A DNA stretch of 41,577 nucleotides from DATAFO01 sp046728015 (GCA_046728015.1 JBKPDQ010000125.1:1-41577); one strand, 5' to 3'. Counted from the stretch's first letter, positions 32,936 through 41,453 are shown. The notes: a model not told the origin generated them from the sequence alone. Numbers and translations are program-made.

Positions 32936-32964
32936 AGAATACTGAAGGCGCGGCAGAGTAGCAA
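32936..32964 (-). promoter_or_regulatory. Promoter of the sulfate importer operon
   Basis: On the minus strand a -35 box TTGCTA (32964-32959) is followed after exactly 17 bases by a -10 box TATTCT (32941-32936). Transcription would start near 32929, leaving a leader of about 26 bases with the GGTGAG ribosome-binding site. The AT-rich stretch downstream (TTAACTATCCGACT) is a plausible place for a regulator such as the nearby Rrf2 protein. Confidence 0.6.
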
Positions 32965-33009
32965 ACGGCTCGACCCCGACGCGCCCGCCCGCTGACAAAC
33001 TGGGCGGGC

Positions 33010-34389
33010 ATGCTCTTCCGCCAGGTGATCCACGAGGACCTCGGCTGCGCCTCCTATCTGGTGGGAGACGCGAGCGAGGGCGTCGCCGCGGTGATCGACC
33101 CGCAATGGGACATCGACCCGTACGTGCGGCTCTCGCGCCTGCACGGCGTTCGCATCGAGCACGTGCTGGAGACGCACAATCACGCCGACCACGTCTCCGG
33201 CCACGGTCGCCTCGCCAGCGCGACCGGGGCGGTGATCCACATCCACGAGCTCGCCGAGGCCGACTACCCGCACGAGCCCTTCGTCGACGGGTGGAAGCTG
33301 AGTCTCGGCCGGCTCGAGGTCGAGGCCCTCCACACACCGGGCCACCGGCCCGAGCACACCGCGTTTCTCCTGCGCGACATGGCGCGCGGTGATGAGCCGT
33401 GGGCCGTCCTGACCGGGGACTCCCTCTTCGTGGGCGACGTTGCCCGGCCCGACCTCGCCATCGATCCTCGCGACGGCGCCACAGAGATCTTCCGTTCGCT
33501 GCGGGACCGTCTGCTAACGCTCCCGGATGAGGTCGAGGTCTGGCCGGGTCATCTCGGCGGCTCGATGTGCGGGAGCGCCGGGATCGACCACAAGTCCTCG
33601 TCGACGGTGGGCTTCGAGCGCGCCCACAACGTCGCCACGGCGCTGACGAGCGAGCAGGAATTCGTGGACCACGCCCTGTCCAGCCTCGGCGGCCGCCCCC
33701 CGAACGTCGAGCACGTAGTCGCCCTGAATCGCGGCCCACTGATCGAGGAACTCGGCGCCCCCGCAGCGCTGACGCCGCGAGGCGTGGACCTAGCGCTGGC
33801 GGATGGGGCAATCCTCGTGGACGCCCGAACCAACGAGCAATTCGACGAGGCGCACATCCCGGGCGCGATCAGCGCCTCCACCTACGACACCGGCTTCGCG
33901 ACCAAGGTCGCCCAGGTCGTCCCGCCGGGCGCGGCTCTGATCGTGGTCGCCGCTTCCGACGGATACGAGCTCGAGGCCACCGAGCTCTTGGGCTCGGTCG
34001 GCCTTGGCGTCACCGGCTTCCTCGAGGGCGGGATGACCGCCTGGCGCTCGGAGGAACGCCCCGTGGCCCGCATCGAGATGATCGACCCGGACGACCTCGC
34101 CGAGCGCGCCGCGCGCGACGACGTGCTGATCCTCGACGTCCGCGATCCCGACGAGTTCACTGAAGGCCACATCCCGGGCTCGGCTCACATCCCCTACGGC
34201 GAGTTGCCCAAGCGCCTCTCCGAGCTGCCGGCCAACCGACCCATCGCGACGATCTGCAGCGGCGGTAAGCGCAGCGGCCTCGCCGCCTCGGTCCTTCAGC
34301 GCGAGGGATTCGAGAACGTGATCCACGTCGGACAAGGCGGCGTCGGCACCTGGCGCCGCAGGGGACACCCGATCGACTCCGGCGACTAG
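33010..34389 (+). CDS. Persulfide dioxygenase-like MBL protein fused to two rhodanese domains
   Basis: 459 residues. Residues 1-250 form a metallo-beta-lactamase domain of the ETHE1/BlhDo type, with the metal motif THNHADH (H56, H58, D60, H61), then HTPGHRPEH, TGDSLFVGDVARPDL and WPGHLGGSMCG. Two rhodanese domains follow. The first (about 262-352) lacks the active-site cysteine, reading VVAASDGYEL. The second (about 362-456) has it, in ATICSGGKRSGLAAS (Cys416). Such fusions oxidise glutathione- or low-thiol persulfides to sulfite and move sulfane sulfur. It is divergent from the sulfate importer, which fits a sulfur-homeostasis role. ATG start, with GGGCGGG just upstream. Confidence 0.9.
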   Translation: MLFRQVIHEDLGCASYLVGDASEGVAAVIDPQWDIDPYVRLSRLHGVRIEHVLETHNHADHVSGHGRLASATGAVIHIHELAEADYPHEPFVDGWKLSLGRLEVEALHTPGHRPEHTAFLLRDMARGDEPWAVLTGDSLFVGDVARPDLAIDPRDGATEIFRSLRDRLLTLPDEVEVWPGHLGGSMCGSAGIDHKSSSTVGFERAHNVATALTSEQEFVDHALSSLGGRPPNVEHVVALNRGPLIEELGAPAALTPRGVDLALADGAILVDARTNEQFDEAHIPGAISASTYDTGFATKVAQVVPPGAALIVVAASDGYELEATELLGSVGLGVTGFLEGGMTAWRSEERPVARIEMIDPDDLAERAARDDVLILDVRDPDEFTEGHIPGSAHIPYGELPKRLSELPANRPIATICSGGKRSGLAASVLQREGFENVIHVGQGGVGTWRRRGHPIDSGD

Positions 34390-34409
34390 GACGCCGGCGG
34401 CGCCGGAGG

Positions 34410-36077
34410 TCAGACCATCCGGCGCTCGAAGGAGGTCACGAGCTGGCGCTTGTCGAGCGCCGGATCGCCGGTCGTGCGCTCCAGCTTGAGTGACGCCTCT
34501 CGCCCGTCGAGCTCCAGGGTCGCGATCTGGTTGTCGTAGAAGGGGCCTTCCGCGAATCGCCACCGGATCCCGGGATCGCGGACCCCAGCCGCGCGCGCAA
34601 GCGCTCTGGAGACCACTCGCCCGAAGGTCGAGTTGCCGATCCGGATCGTGGCCCGCTCGTGGCGATCGAGGGCGTTGCGAAACGGCGAGCAGACGGCCTG
34701 CCACACCGGAATCTGAACTCGCGCTGAGCGCGGGAACGCGACCTCGGCGAGATACGCGTGGTGGACGTCGCCCGACAGGAAGCCGATCGACGCCGGCGGC
34801 CGGCCGTGATCCCCAGAGCCATGGGCCTCGAGCACCCGGACGAGCCGGTCGAAGGATCGCCTGAACGCGGGCCAGTGATCGAAATCGAGCGCCCGGCGGA
34901 GCCGCTCGCCCAGCCTCGCCGCCCGCTTCCCCCAGGCGCCCTCGACCAGCGCCTCGCCCCACGCCTCGACGTAGTGCAGCCCAGGGGCGAGCAGGAACGG
35001 ATCGGACGTTCCGATCAACAGGTGGTCCCACTCGCCGCCGATGTGCTGCTCGAGCCACTCCCACTCGGCCTCGTCGAGAATCGCCCGCCGACCCTCTTCC
35101 AGCACGCGGCCGGACCTCGCGTCGATGACGATCAGCCGGCTTCCGTTGAGGTCGCGGCAGTAGCTCCAACGCTCGCCGTCGGCCAGGTCGCGCTCCCGGT
35201 CCGCGAACTGGTACAGCCGCTCAGCCGCGTCGTCGAGCTCTCGCACCTCCCGATAGAGGCGATTCTCCCCGAGCGCCCCCGGCGAGAGGTTGCCGATGAA
35301 CTGGTAGACCCAGTACGACGCCAGCCCGCTGGCCTCGCGCCGCTCCCACCATGGCTCGCGTCGCATCTCGTCGTGCCACGCGCGGGAGATGTTCCAGTCG
35401 TCGTGGACGTCGTGGTCGTCGATCACCATCGAGGTCGAGATCGTCGACAGCAGCCAGCGGATCACCGGGTCGCCCCACGACTCCCAGTAGAGGCGCGTGT
35501 ACTCCTCGTAGTCCGCGACCTCCTCACCCGGGGGCTCGCTGATGTCGCGCCGGGAGCGGATGAACTCCCGCGCCTGAGGCGATCCCTCGTCGACGTACAC
35601 CTGGTCTCCGAGCATCAGCATCACGTCGGGCCAGGTCTCGCGCGGCCTGCCCCAGAGCTCGTGCGCCAGCGTGTAGAGCGCGTCGAACTCCCGCCCGTGC
35701 TCGTGATCGTCCTTAGACAGCGTGTACGGAGGGTGGTGGGGAAGCGCCACCCGGCAGGAGCCGAAGGCGATTCGTACGGGCCCGCTGCCGGCGAAGGTGC
35801 GGATCGCGCTGGGCGGAAACTCGGACCCGAGCGGCGGCCAGTGGCGCTCGCCGTCGAGGACGACCTCGTACTCGTAAGTCTGTCCCGGCTCCAGGTCCTC
35901 GACCACGACAAGCGCGTAGTGATGACCGTTGACGCAGAAGGTCCGCTCCTCGCCGGCGAGCTCAGGCCCGCGCGCGGAGCGCACCTCGACGTCGGCCGGG
36001 GAGTCGGTCTCGACCCACAGGGTCGCCTCGGTCTCCCCGACATAGCGCAGCACCGGTCCAAGCACGAGCTCTGGCAT
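34410..36077 (-). CDS. PhoD-like metallophosphatase (alkaline phosphatase D family)
   Basis: 555 residues. The N-terminal 90 residues form a fibronectin/PhoD_N-like beta domain (ATLWVETDSPADVEV, LEPGQTYEYEVVLDGE). The catalytic part has VRIAFGSCR, MLMLGDQVYVDEGS, MVIDDHDVHDDWNIS and IGFLSGDVHHAYLAEVAF, matching the metal-binding motifs of PhoD. No signal peptide or Tat motif is visible, so the protein is probably cytoplasmic, unlike classical PhoD. Substrate may be a phosphodiester or phosphomonoester. Convergent with the MBL-rhodanese gene, 20 bases apart. Confidence 0.87.
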   Translation of the reverse strand: MPELVLGPVLRYVGETEATLWVETDSPADVEVRSARGPELAGEERTFCVNGHHYALVVVEDLEPGQTYEYEVVLDGERHWPPLGSEFPPSAIRTFAGSGPVRIAFGSCRVALPHHPPYTLSKDDHEHGREFDALYTLAHELWGRPRETWPDVMLMLGDQVYVDEGSPQAREFIRSRRDISEPPGEEVADYEEYTRLYWESWGDPVIRWLLSTISTSMVIDDHDVHDDWNISRAWHDEMRREPWWERREASGLASYWVYQFIGNLSPGALGENRLYREVRELDDAAERLYQFADRERDLADGERWSYCRDLNGSRLIVIDARSGRVLEEGRRAILDEAEWEWLEQHIGGEWDHLLIGTSDPFLLAPGLHYVEAWGEALVEGAWGKRAARLGERLRRALDFDHWPAFRRSFDRLVRVLEAHGSGDHGRPPASIGFLSGDVHHAYLAEVAFPRSARVQIPVWQAVCSPFRNALDRHERATIRIGNSTFGRVVSRALARAAGVRDPGIRWRFAEGPFYDNQIATLELDGREASLKLERTTGDPALDKRQLVTSFERRMV

Positions 36078-36278
36078 TCCGGCGCTTGCCTACCCAGCGG
36101 CGAGCGGCGGCTAACGAGCCGCGGTGGCCTGTCCGCACCGCGGGGCGCCCGATCAGGCCATCGCGGGCGGGATCTCCGCGGGGGCCTGGAGGCCATGCAG
36201 GACCAAACCGCGCCTGAAGGCCGACCCCCCGCGCGGGGCTGAGGGCGGGGGCCGGGAGCCAGTTGTCATCCTCGGTGC

Positions 36279-37472
36279 GTGGGCCGGTACCGGACGATTC
36301 TCCGCACCCCTCGCGTTGCGCTGCTGATCAGCGCGACCCTCATGGGGCGCCTGCCCTTCGCGATCAACGCGCTGGCCGTGCTGCTGTTCGTCCGCGACGT
36401 CTCAGGCGCGTTCGCCGGCGCGGGCGTGGTCTCCGGCGCCCTTGCCCTGGGCAGCGCCGTCGGCGCTCCGCTCCAGGGACGGCTCGTCGACCGTCGTGGC
36501 GAGGGCATGCTGATGACGCTCGCCTGTGTTCACGCGGCCTCGCTGCTGGCGATCTGGTCCCTCGGCGAGGCCGGCGCCGGCGTTGCGGTGCTGGCTGCCT
36601 TGGCGCTGGTCGCCGGCGTGGCCTTTCCGCCGACCGGATCGGTCCTGCGGTCGCGGTGGCCAGAGCTGCTTGGGGATCGCCAGGACCTGATCAGGTCGGC
36701 GTACGCCTTCGACTCGGTGATGATCGAAACCGCCTTCGTCGCCGGGCCCCTGCTGACCGCGCTCGGGGTCGCCCTGCTCGGTCCCGAGGCGATGCTGGGC
36801 CTCTCGGCGGGGCTCATGCTGGCCGGCACCGCCCTCTTCGTGGCTGCGCTCCCGGCCAGCGACGAGCCGCCTCGGGACCCGGGGACTCGCGGGCTTTGGG
36901 GCGCACTGAGTTCGCCCGGGATTCGCACCGTCGCCCTCGCCAGCTTCCCGGTCGGGTTCTGCTTCGGCACGATCGAGGTGGGCCTGCCGGCATTCAGCGA
37001 GACGCACGGGTCGGACGAGCTGGCGGGCGTGCTGCTCGCGATCTGGTCGGCCGGAAGCCTGCTCGGCGGCCTCCTGTATGGCGCGCGTCCGCCGCGCTCG
37101 CCGCTGCTCGAGGTCCACACTCGGCTCGCCGTCCTGCTTCCCCTCGCCTGCCTGCCGCTGCTCGCGTCGGGGTCGCCGATCTCAATGGCGCTCCTTGTCG
37201 CGCTGGCGGGAGCCCCGGTCGCGCCGCTGATCGCAAGCCGCAACGAGCTCGTGAGCGCGATCGCGCCGCGCGGAGCGCAGACCGAAGCCTTCACCTGGCC
37301 GCTGACCGCCTTGGTGGCCGGCCTCTCTGTGGGTGTCGCCACCGCGGGGCTGCTAGTCGACGCCAGCGGCTGGGAGACGGCGATGCTCGTCGGCGCCCTG
37401 ACGGCCGGGATCGGCGCCCTCCTGGTCGTCAGCCGACGCGAGACGCTGGTCGTCGCGCCGAGCCCAGCCTGA
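36279..37472 (+). CDS. Major facilitator superfamily transporter
   Basis: 397 residues with about twelve hydrophobic segments in two halves (for example LISATLMGRLPFAINALAVL, LPLACLPLLASGSPISMALL). The loop after helix 2 has GAPLQGRLVDRRGEG, the MFS motif A position. It is likely an efflux-type permease of the inner membrane; substrate unknown. GTG start. The 201-base gap before it (36078-36278) holds no gene, only GC-rich short repeats such as CCCCGCGCGGGG at 36227-36238. Convergent with thiG, 3 bases apart. Confidence 0.85.
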   Translation: MGRYRTILRTPRVALLISATLMGRLPFAINALAVLLFVRDVSGAFAGAGVVSGALALGSAVGAPLQGRLVDRRGEGMLMTLACVHAASLLAIWSLGEAGAGVAVLAALALVAGVAFPPTGSVLRSRWPELLGDRQDLIRSAYAFDSVMIETAFVAGPLLTALGVALLGPEAMLGLSAGLMLAGTALFVAALPASDEPPRDPGTRGLWGALSSPGIRTVALASFPVGFCFGTIEVGLPAFSETHGSDELAGVLLAIWSAGSLLGGLLYGARPPRSPLLEVHTRLAVLLPLACLPLLASGSPISMALLVALAGAPVAPLIASRNELVSAIAPRGAQTEAFTWPLTALVAGLSVGVATAGLLVDASGWETAMLVGALTAGIGALLVVSRRETLVVAPSPA

Positions 37473-37475
37473 GCC

Positions 37476-38282
37476 TCAGAGCTCGGGCAGGCCCTCGTCG
37501 GGCGTCGAGGCCTCGGCGTGCAGCCGGCGAGGGATCCGTCCGGCGCGACGCGCCTCGTAACCGGCCTCGACCGCCTTGCGCATCGCTGCCGCCATCTGCG
37601 CGGGATCCTCGGCACGGGAAACGGAGCTCGCGAGCAGCACGCCATCGCACCCGAGCTCCATCGCCTGGGCGGCGTCGGACGCCGTGCCGATGCCGGCGTC
37701 GAGGATCACCGGCACGCCGGCACGCTCGACGATGATTCGCACGTTGTAGGGGTTGCGGATCCCCGACCCGGAGCCGATCGGCGAGCCCAAGGGCATCACC
37801 GCCGCGCAGCCGACGTCCTCGAGCCGGCGAGCGAGGATCGGGTCGTCGTTCGTGTAGGGCAGGACGACGAAGCCTTCGCCAACCAGCATCTCTGCCGCGT
37901 CGACGAGCTCCACGGCATCGGGGAACAGAGTCCGGTCGTCGCCGATCACCTCGAGCTTGATCCAGTCGGTCTCTAAGGCCTCCCGCGCCAGCCGAGCCGT
38001 GCGGACCGCGTCGCGGGCCGTGTAGCAGCCCGCGGTGTTGGGGAGCGCGAAGAGGCCGAGCCGGTCGATGACGTCGAGTACCGACCCCTGCGCCAACGGA
38101 TCGATCCTGCGCAGCGCCACGGTGACGATCTCGGTGCCCGAGGCTTCCAGCGCCCGCTCCAGCTGCTCGAGCGAGCGAAAGCCGCCCGTGCCGACGATGA
38201 GCCGCGACCTCCACTCGCGCCCGCCGAGCTGCCAGCTCGAAGCGCTCGCCGCCTCAACCGTCTCCGAGACTCGCTCAGCCAC
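37476..38282 (-). CDS. thiG: Thiazole synthase
   Basis: Forms the thiazole phosphate of thiamine from DXP, dehydroglycine and ThiS-thiocarboxylate. About 268 residues from the GTG at 38282, overlapping the thiS stop by 8 bases. Motifs: SRLIVGTGGFRSLEQLERAL, LPNTAGCYTARDAVRTARLA, the Schiff-base lysine in DWIKLEVIGDDRTLFPD, AVMPLGSPIGSGSGIRNPYN and VPVILDAGIGTASDAAQAME. Longer upstream frames run into thiS. Dehydroglycine comes from ThiO, encoded two genes upstream. Confidence 0.95.
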   Translation of the reverse strand: MAERVSETVEAASASSWQLGGREWRSRLIVGTGGFRSLEQLERALEASGTEIVTVALRRIDPLAQGSVLDVIDRLGLFALPNTAGCYTARDAVRTARLAREALETDWIKLEVIGDDRTLFPDAVELVDAAEMLVGEGFVVLPYTNDDPILARRLEDVGCAAVMPLGSPIGSGSGIRNPYNVRIIVERAGVPVILDAGIGTASDAAQAMELGCDGVLLASSVSRAEDPAQMAAAMRKAVEAGYEARRAGRIPRRLHAEASTPDEGLPEL

Positions 38283-38478
38283 CCTGGATCGCTCCCACGA
38301 CCTCGATCGTCTGTCCCTCGCGCAGCCGTGTCGACTCCCAGGCGCTGCGCGGCACGACCTCGCCGTCAACCGCTACGGCGATGCCTCTCGCGGGCGTGCC
38401 GCCGGCTTGCGACACCGCATCGCTCACGGCGGCGCCATCGGAGAGCTCGACCGGCCGGCCGTTGACCTCGACGGTCAT
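38275..38478 (-). CDS. thiS: Sulfur carrier protein ThiS
   Basis: 67 residues with the beta-grasp fold of ThiS: MTVEVNGRPVELSDGAAVSD, RGIAVAVDGEVVPRSAWEST and LREGQTIEVVGAIQGG. It ends in the required Gly-Gly, which is adenylated and thiocarboxylated to hand sulfur to ThiG. The ATG overlaps the thiO stop (ATGA) and its stop overlaps thiG. No thiF is in the window. Confidence 0.95.
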   Translation of the reverse strand: MTVEVNGRPVELSDGAAVSDAVSQAGGTPARGIAVAVDGEVVPRSAWESTRLREGQTIEVVGAIQGG

Positions 38479-39629
38479 CGGGCCATCACCTCCGTTCCGA
38501 AGCGCGCCGGGGCAAACGCGCCGATGTCGACGGACGACTCGTCTTTCGCCAGTAGCGCGGTCACTGCCTCCGCCGTGGCCGGCGCGAGCAGGATGCCGTT
38601 GCGGAAGTGCCCGGTTGCGAGCACGAGCCCGTCGAGCTCCGACGTCCCGATGAGCGGCGCGTTGTCCGGCGTGCATGGGCGCAGCCCCGCGGTCGCTTCG
38701 ACGAGCTCGAGCTCGGAGACGTCCGGCACCGCCCGGTACGCCTCGCGCAGGAGCTCGTAGACGCCGCCTGCCGTCACCCGAGTGTCGAAGCCGCGCTCCT
38801 CGACCGTCGCCCCTACGATCAGGCGGCCGTCCGGCCGGGGCACGATGTAGACGCGCTCGGAGACCACCAGGTGCTCGGCGATCGGTGCCGACGCAGGACC
38901 GCGCAGAGAGAGGATCTCCCCCTTGACTGGACGGACCGGAGGACGGACATCTGCCGGCAACCACGAGGCCTCGCCCGACCAGGCGCCCGTGGCGAGCACC
39001 GTGCGCTCGCCTCGATGCGCGACCCCGTCCGCCGTCCGCACGCCGACCAGGCATCCGTCGTCGAGCAGGGTCTCGCGGACCTCGCAGCCAGTCAGCAGCT
39101 CCGCGCCAGAGCTTTGGGCCGCGGCCCGCAGGGCCTCCAATAGCAATCGCGGGTCGACCGCCGACTCGTGCGGCGCGTGCACGCCGGCCGCGGCGGACGG
39201 CGAGAGTCCAGGCTCGAGCTCGCGGACGTCCCGCGCCGACAACCAGGTCGCATCGAGGTCCAGCGAGCGCATGAGATCGAACCTGCGGCGGAGCGCTTCG
39301 GATTCGTCCCGGTCGAGGGCCACATGGACGGCTCCCAGCTCGATGAAGCCCGGGTCGCACCCCGATGCCTCTCCGAGTTCGGCGGCGAAGCGCGGCCAGC
39401 GCGCGTGCGAGTCGAGCGCGAGGCTCAGCAGCTCATCCTCGCCCCAGGTCGCCTCGCCGACCGGCGCCAGCATCCCGGCCGCCACGCCGGACGCTCCGTC
39501 GCCCGGCTGTCCGCGTTCGAGCACGCGCACGCGAAGCCCGCGCCTGGCGGCGAGCCAGGCGCAAGCGAGACCGATCACGCCGCCACCGACGATAACGGCG
39601 TCGAGATTGGATTCGCTGTGGTTGCCCAC
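38475..39629 (-). CDS. thiO: Glycine oxidase
   Basis: FAD-dependent oxidation of glycine to the imine used by ThiG, so the organism makes thiazole by the aerobic route rather than with ThiH. 384 residues of the DAO family. The dinucleotide-binding N terminus is LDAVIVGGGVIGLACAWLAA, followed by GASGVAAGMLAPVGEA, PVKGEILSLRG and the C-terminal GLRPCTPDNAPLIG and LATGHFRNGILLAPATA. GTG start at 39629 with AAGGA about 8 bases upstream. First gene after the TPP riboswitch. Confidence 0.95.
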   Translation of the reverse strand: MGNHSESNLDAVIVGGGVIGLACAWLAARRGLRVRVLERGQPGDGASGVAAGMLAPVGEATWGEDELLSLALDSHARWPRFAAELGEASGCDPGFIELGAVHVALDRDESEALRRRFDLMRSLDLDATWLSARDVRELEPGLSPSAAAGVHAPHESAVDPRLLLEALRAAAQSSGAELLTGCEVRETLLDDGCLVGVRTADGVAHRGERTVLATGAWSGEASWLPADVRPPVRPVKGEILSLRGPASAPIAEHLVVSERVYIVPRPDGRLIVGATVEERGFDTRVTAGGVYELLREAYRAVPDVSELELVEATAGLRPCTPDNAPLIGTSELDGLVLATGHFRNGILLAPATAEAVTALLAKDESSVDIGAFAPARFGTEVMAR

Positions 39630-39663
39630 GGGTCGGATTCCTTCCCGGGCGGGTGTCGCGCCA

Positions 39664-39752
39664 CCATCCCTGCGCCGGCATTACCCGGATCAGGTTCTGA
39701 CGGTCGGCGGCCCGTTGCCGCCCTCTCAGCCCTTTGGGTGGGGCTCCCGTTT
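39664..39752 (-). promoter_or_regulatory. TPP riboswitch (THI element)
   Basis: The minus strand carries the conserved thiamine pyrophosphate aptamer. It has ACGGGAGCCCC, then GGGCTGAGAGGG (the CTGAGA core), a variable GC-rich hairpin, then GACCGTCAGAACCTGATCC, GGGTAATGCCGGCGCAGGGA. It lies 35 bases ahead of thiO and controls thiO-thiS-thiG. No T-run terminator follows, so control is probably by hiding the thiO ribosome-binding site. Confidence 0.96.
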
Positions 39753-39762
39753 ACTGACAGTG

Positions 39763-39768
39763 ATGGTA
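39763..39768 (-). promoter_or_regulatory. Candidate -10 box of the thi operon
   Basis: On the minus strand TACCAT lies about 10 bases before the riboswitch aptamer, so the transcript would start almost at the aptamer. The -35 region is not clear. Confidence 0.45.
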
Positions 39769-39800
39769 CCCGGCACGTCACCGACATCACATGGCTGGGC

Positions 39801-39806
39801 GATACT
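39801..39806 (+). promoter_or_regulatory. Candidate -10 box of the SnoaL-like gene and thiE
   Basis: GATACT, a near match to TATACT, lies 7 bases ahead of the ATG at 39814, the leaderless spacing. It is divergent from the riboswitch promoter. Confidence 0.35.
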
Positions 39807-39813
39807 GGGCGGG

Positions 39814-40221
39814 ATGAGCGAACACGACGCCCTGATCCGTGCCTTCGCCGAGGGCTTCAGCGAACGCGACCTGTCACGGGCCCGCGCCTTGATGCACGAC
39901 GACGTGGTCTTCGACTGGACGCGCTCGATGGCCGACAACCGCGGCGTCTACCGCGGCTACGAGACGATCCAGAGGCTGTTCGAAAGCTTCATCGAGGCTT
40001 GGGAACGCGTGAACTGGCAGGTGGTCGAGGTCGAGGCAGTGGGCCCGGATCGCCTCATGGTGGGCACCCGCCTGGACGCTCGCGGACGGGACAGCGGCAT
40101 CGACGTCTCCGGAATCGGGGCGCAGGTTTGGGACCTGCGCGACGGCAAGATCGCTCGCGTCACCCTGTTTCAGAATCGCGAGGACGCTTTGGCGGCGCTG
40201 GCCGACGGCGACCTCGACTAG
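39814..40221 (+). CDS. SnoaL/NTF2-like protein
   Basis: 135 residues with the cone-like NTF2 fold pattern: MSEHDALIRAFAEGFSERDL, ALMHDDVVFDWTRSMADNRG, VYRGYETIQRLFESFIEAWE and IGAQVWDLRDGKIARVTLFQ. Many such proteins are isomerases, cyclases or binding proteins, and no specific activity can be given. thiE starts 6 bases after the stop, so the two are probably co-transcribed. Confidence 0.82.
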   Translation: MSEHDALIRAFAEGFSERDLSRARALMHDDVVFDWTRSMADNRGVYRGYETIQRLFESFIEAWERVNWQVVEVEAVGPDRLMVGTRLDARGRDSGIDVSGIGAQVWDLRDGKIARVTLFQNREDALAALADGDLD

Positions 40222-40227
40222 CGGGTC

Positions 40228-40884
40228 GTGAATCGATCGGCGCGCATCGAACGCCTCGGTCGCGCGCGGCTGTACTTCGTCTGCGAGGGCCGACCCAGCG
40301 ACGGCGACCCGCAGCCCCTGCTGGACGCCGCCCTTCGCGGAGGCGCCGACCTGATCCAGCTGCGAGAGAAGGCGCCGCGCTGTGCCGAGGAGATCGTCGC
40401 GCTGGCCGAGCCGTTCCGGAGGGCGGCCGACCGTCACGACGCCCTGTTCATCCTCAACGACTGGCCGGAGCTGGTCGCCGAGTGCGGGGCCGACGGGGTC
40501 CACGTCGGACAGGACGACGCGCCCGTCGCCGAGGCCCGCGCTGTGGCCGGTCCCGACGCGCTCGTGGGACTCTCGACCCACTCCGAGGCGGAGGTCGATA
40601 CCGCCTGCACCGCAGAAGGCGATGCGAGACCCGACCAGATCAGCGTCGGTCCTGTCTGGCAGACGCCCACCAAGGAGGGCCGACCTGCGACCGGCCTGGC
40701 GTTGATCGAGCGCGCCGCGGCCGTCGAGCCCCCGATGCCGTGGTTTGCGATCGGGGGCATCGACGCGACGAACGTCGGCGAGGCGGTGGCGGCCGGTGCG
40801 CGACGGATCGTCGTGGTGCGGGCGATTCGCGACGCCGCCGACCCCGAGCGGGTGGCCCGCGATCTGCGCGCGGCGCTCGACTAG
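40228..40884 (+). CDS. thiE: Thiamine phosphate synthase
   Basis: Joins HMP-PP and thiazole phosphate to thiamine phosphate. 218 residues from a GTG. TIM-barrel motifs: ADLIQLREKAPRCAEEIVAL, ALFILNDWPELVAECGADGV, HVGQDDAPVAEARAV, LVGLSTHSEAE, SVGPVWQTPTKEGRPATGL and AIGGIDATNVGEAVAAGARR. It lies divergent from the riboswitch-controlled thiO-S-G operon and has no riboswitch of its own. Confidence 0.95.
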   Translation: MNRSARIERLGRARLYFVCEGRPSDGDPQPLLDAALRGGADLIQLREKAPRCAEEIVALAEPFRRAADRHDALFILNDWPELVAECGADGVHVGQDDAPVAEARAVAGPDALVGLSTHSEAEVDTACTAEGDARPDQISVGPVWQTPTKEGRPATGLALIERAAAVEPPMPWFAIGGIDATNVGEAVAAGARRIVVVRAIRDAADPERVARDLRAALD

Positions 40885-40887
40885 CCT
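40882..40887 (+). promoter_or_regulatory. Candidate -10 box of the membrane protein gene at 40896
   Basis: TAGCCT includes the thiE stop (TAG) and lies 8 bases before the ATG at 40896 with no Shine-Dalgarno sequence, again the leaderless layout. Confidence 0.35.
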
Positions 40888-40895
40888 CCGCGCGC

Positions 40896-41453
40896 ATGCC
40901 AAGGCGTGAGCGCAAGCGGGCGGACCGCCAGAAGCGCAAGCAGAGGTCGGCGGAACGCCGCGAAGACACCGCACGCAAGCGCGAGCAGGCGGCGGCGCGC
41001 AGGGAGGTGCGCAATCGGGCCGCGCGCGAGGCGTTGGAGCCGCTGGAGGAGGGCGAGCGCCCGACCGTCGTCACGATCGGCGCCGTGGTCTCGGCGCTGA
41101 TCGCCGTCTCGGCAATCGTCGGCTACGTCGCGGGGGTCGAGGTCACGAAGGTCGGCTCCGACGGGATCGAGCAGGGCGAGGACAAGGCGCCGCTGCTGTC
41201 CATCGTCGCCGTGGTCGGGCTGATGGGGACGATGGCCTACGGGATGTGGAAGGCGAGGTACTGGGCAGTGCTCGGATTCCAGGCGCTGCTGGTGATCGTG
41301 CTGATCGCCGCCTCGCTGGGGCTGATTCAGGCAACCGACTGGCCGCAGGCCCTCGGGACCACCGTGCTGATCGCGGGCACCGGAGCCCTGTTTTATTTCA
41401 TGGTCAAGGCCATGGCGCGGATCCAGATGCCGGAGCGGATGCCCCGCGAATGA
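40896..41453 (+). CDS. Four-helix membrane protein with charged N terminus
   Basis: 185 residues, no family recognised. The first 55 residues are extremely basic and likely a cytoplasmic helix (MPRRERKRADRQKRKQRSAE). Four hydrophobic helices follow, at about 57-81, 97-119, 121-145 and 151-175. Longer upstream open frame is the shadow of thiE and earlier genes. Function unknown; the basic segment could bind nucleic acid or acidic lipid. Confidence 0.7.
   Translation: MPRRERKRADRQKRKQRSAERREDTARKREQAAARREVRNRAAREALEPLEEGERPTVVTIGAVVSALIAVSAIVGYVAGVEVTKVGSDGIEQGEDKAPLLSIVAVVGLMGTMAYGMWKARYWAVLGFQALLVIVLIAASLGLIQATDWPQALGTTVLIAGTGALFYFMVKAMARIQMPERMPRE

Noticed and set aside
36078..36278. Short open frames in the gap between the PhoD-like and MFS genes
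   Set aside because: They lack ribosome-binding sites and recognisable protein patterns; the gap shows only GC-rich short palindromes.
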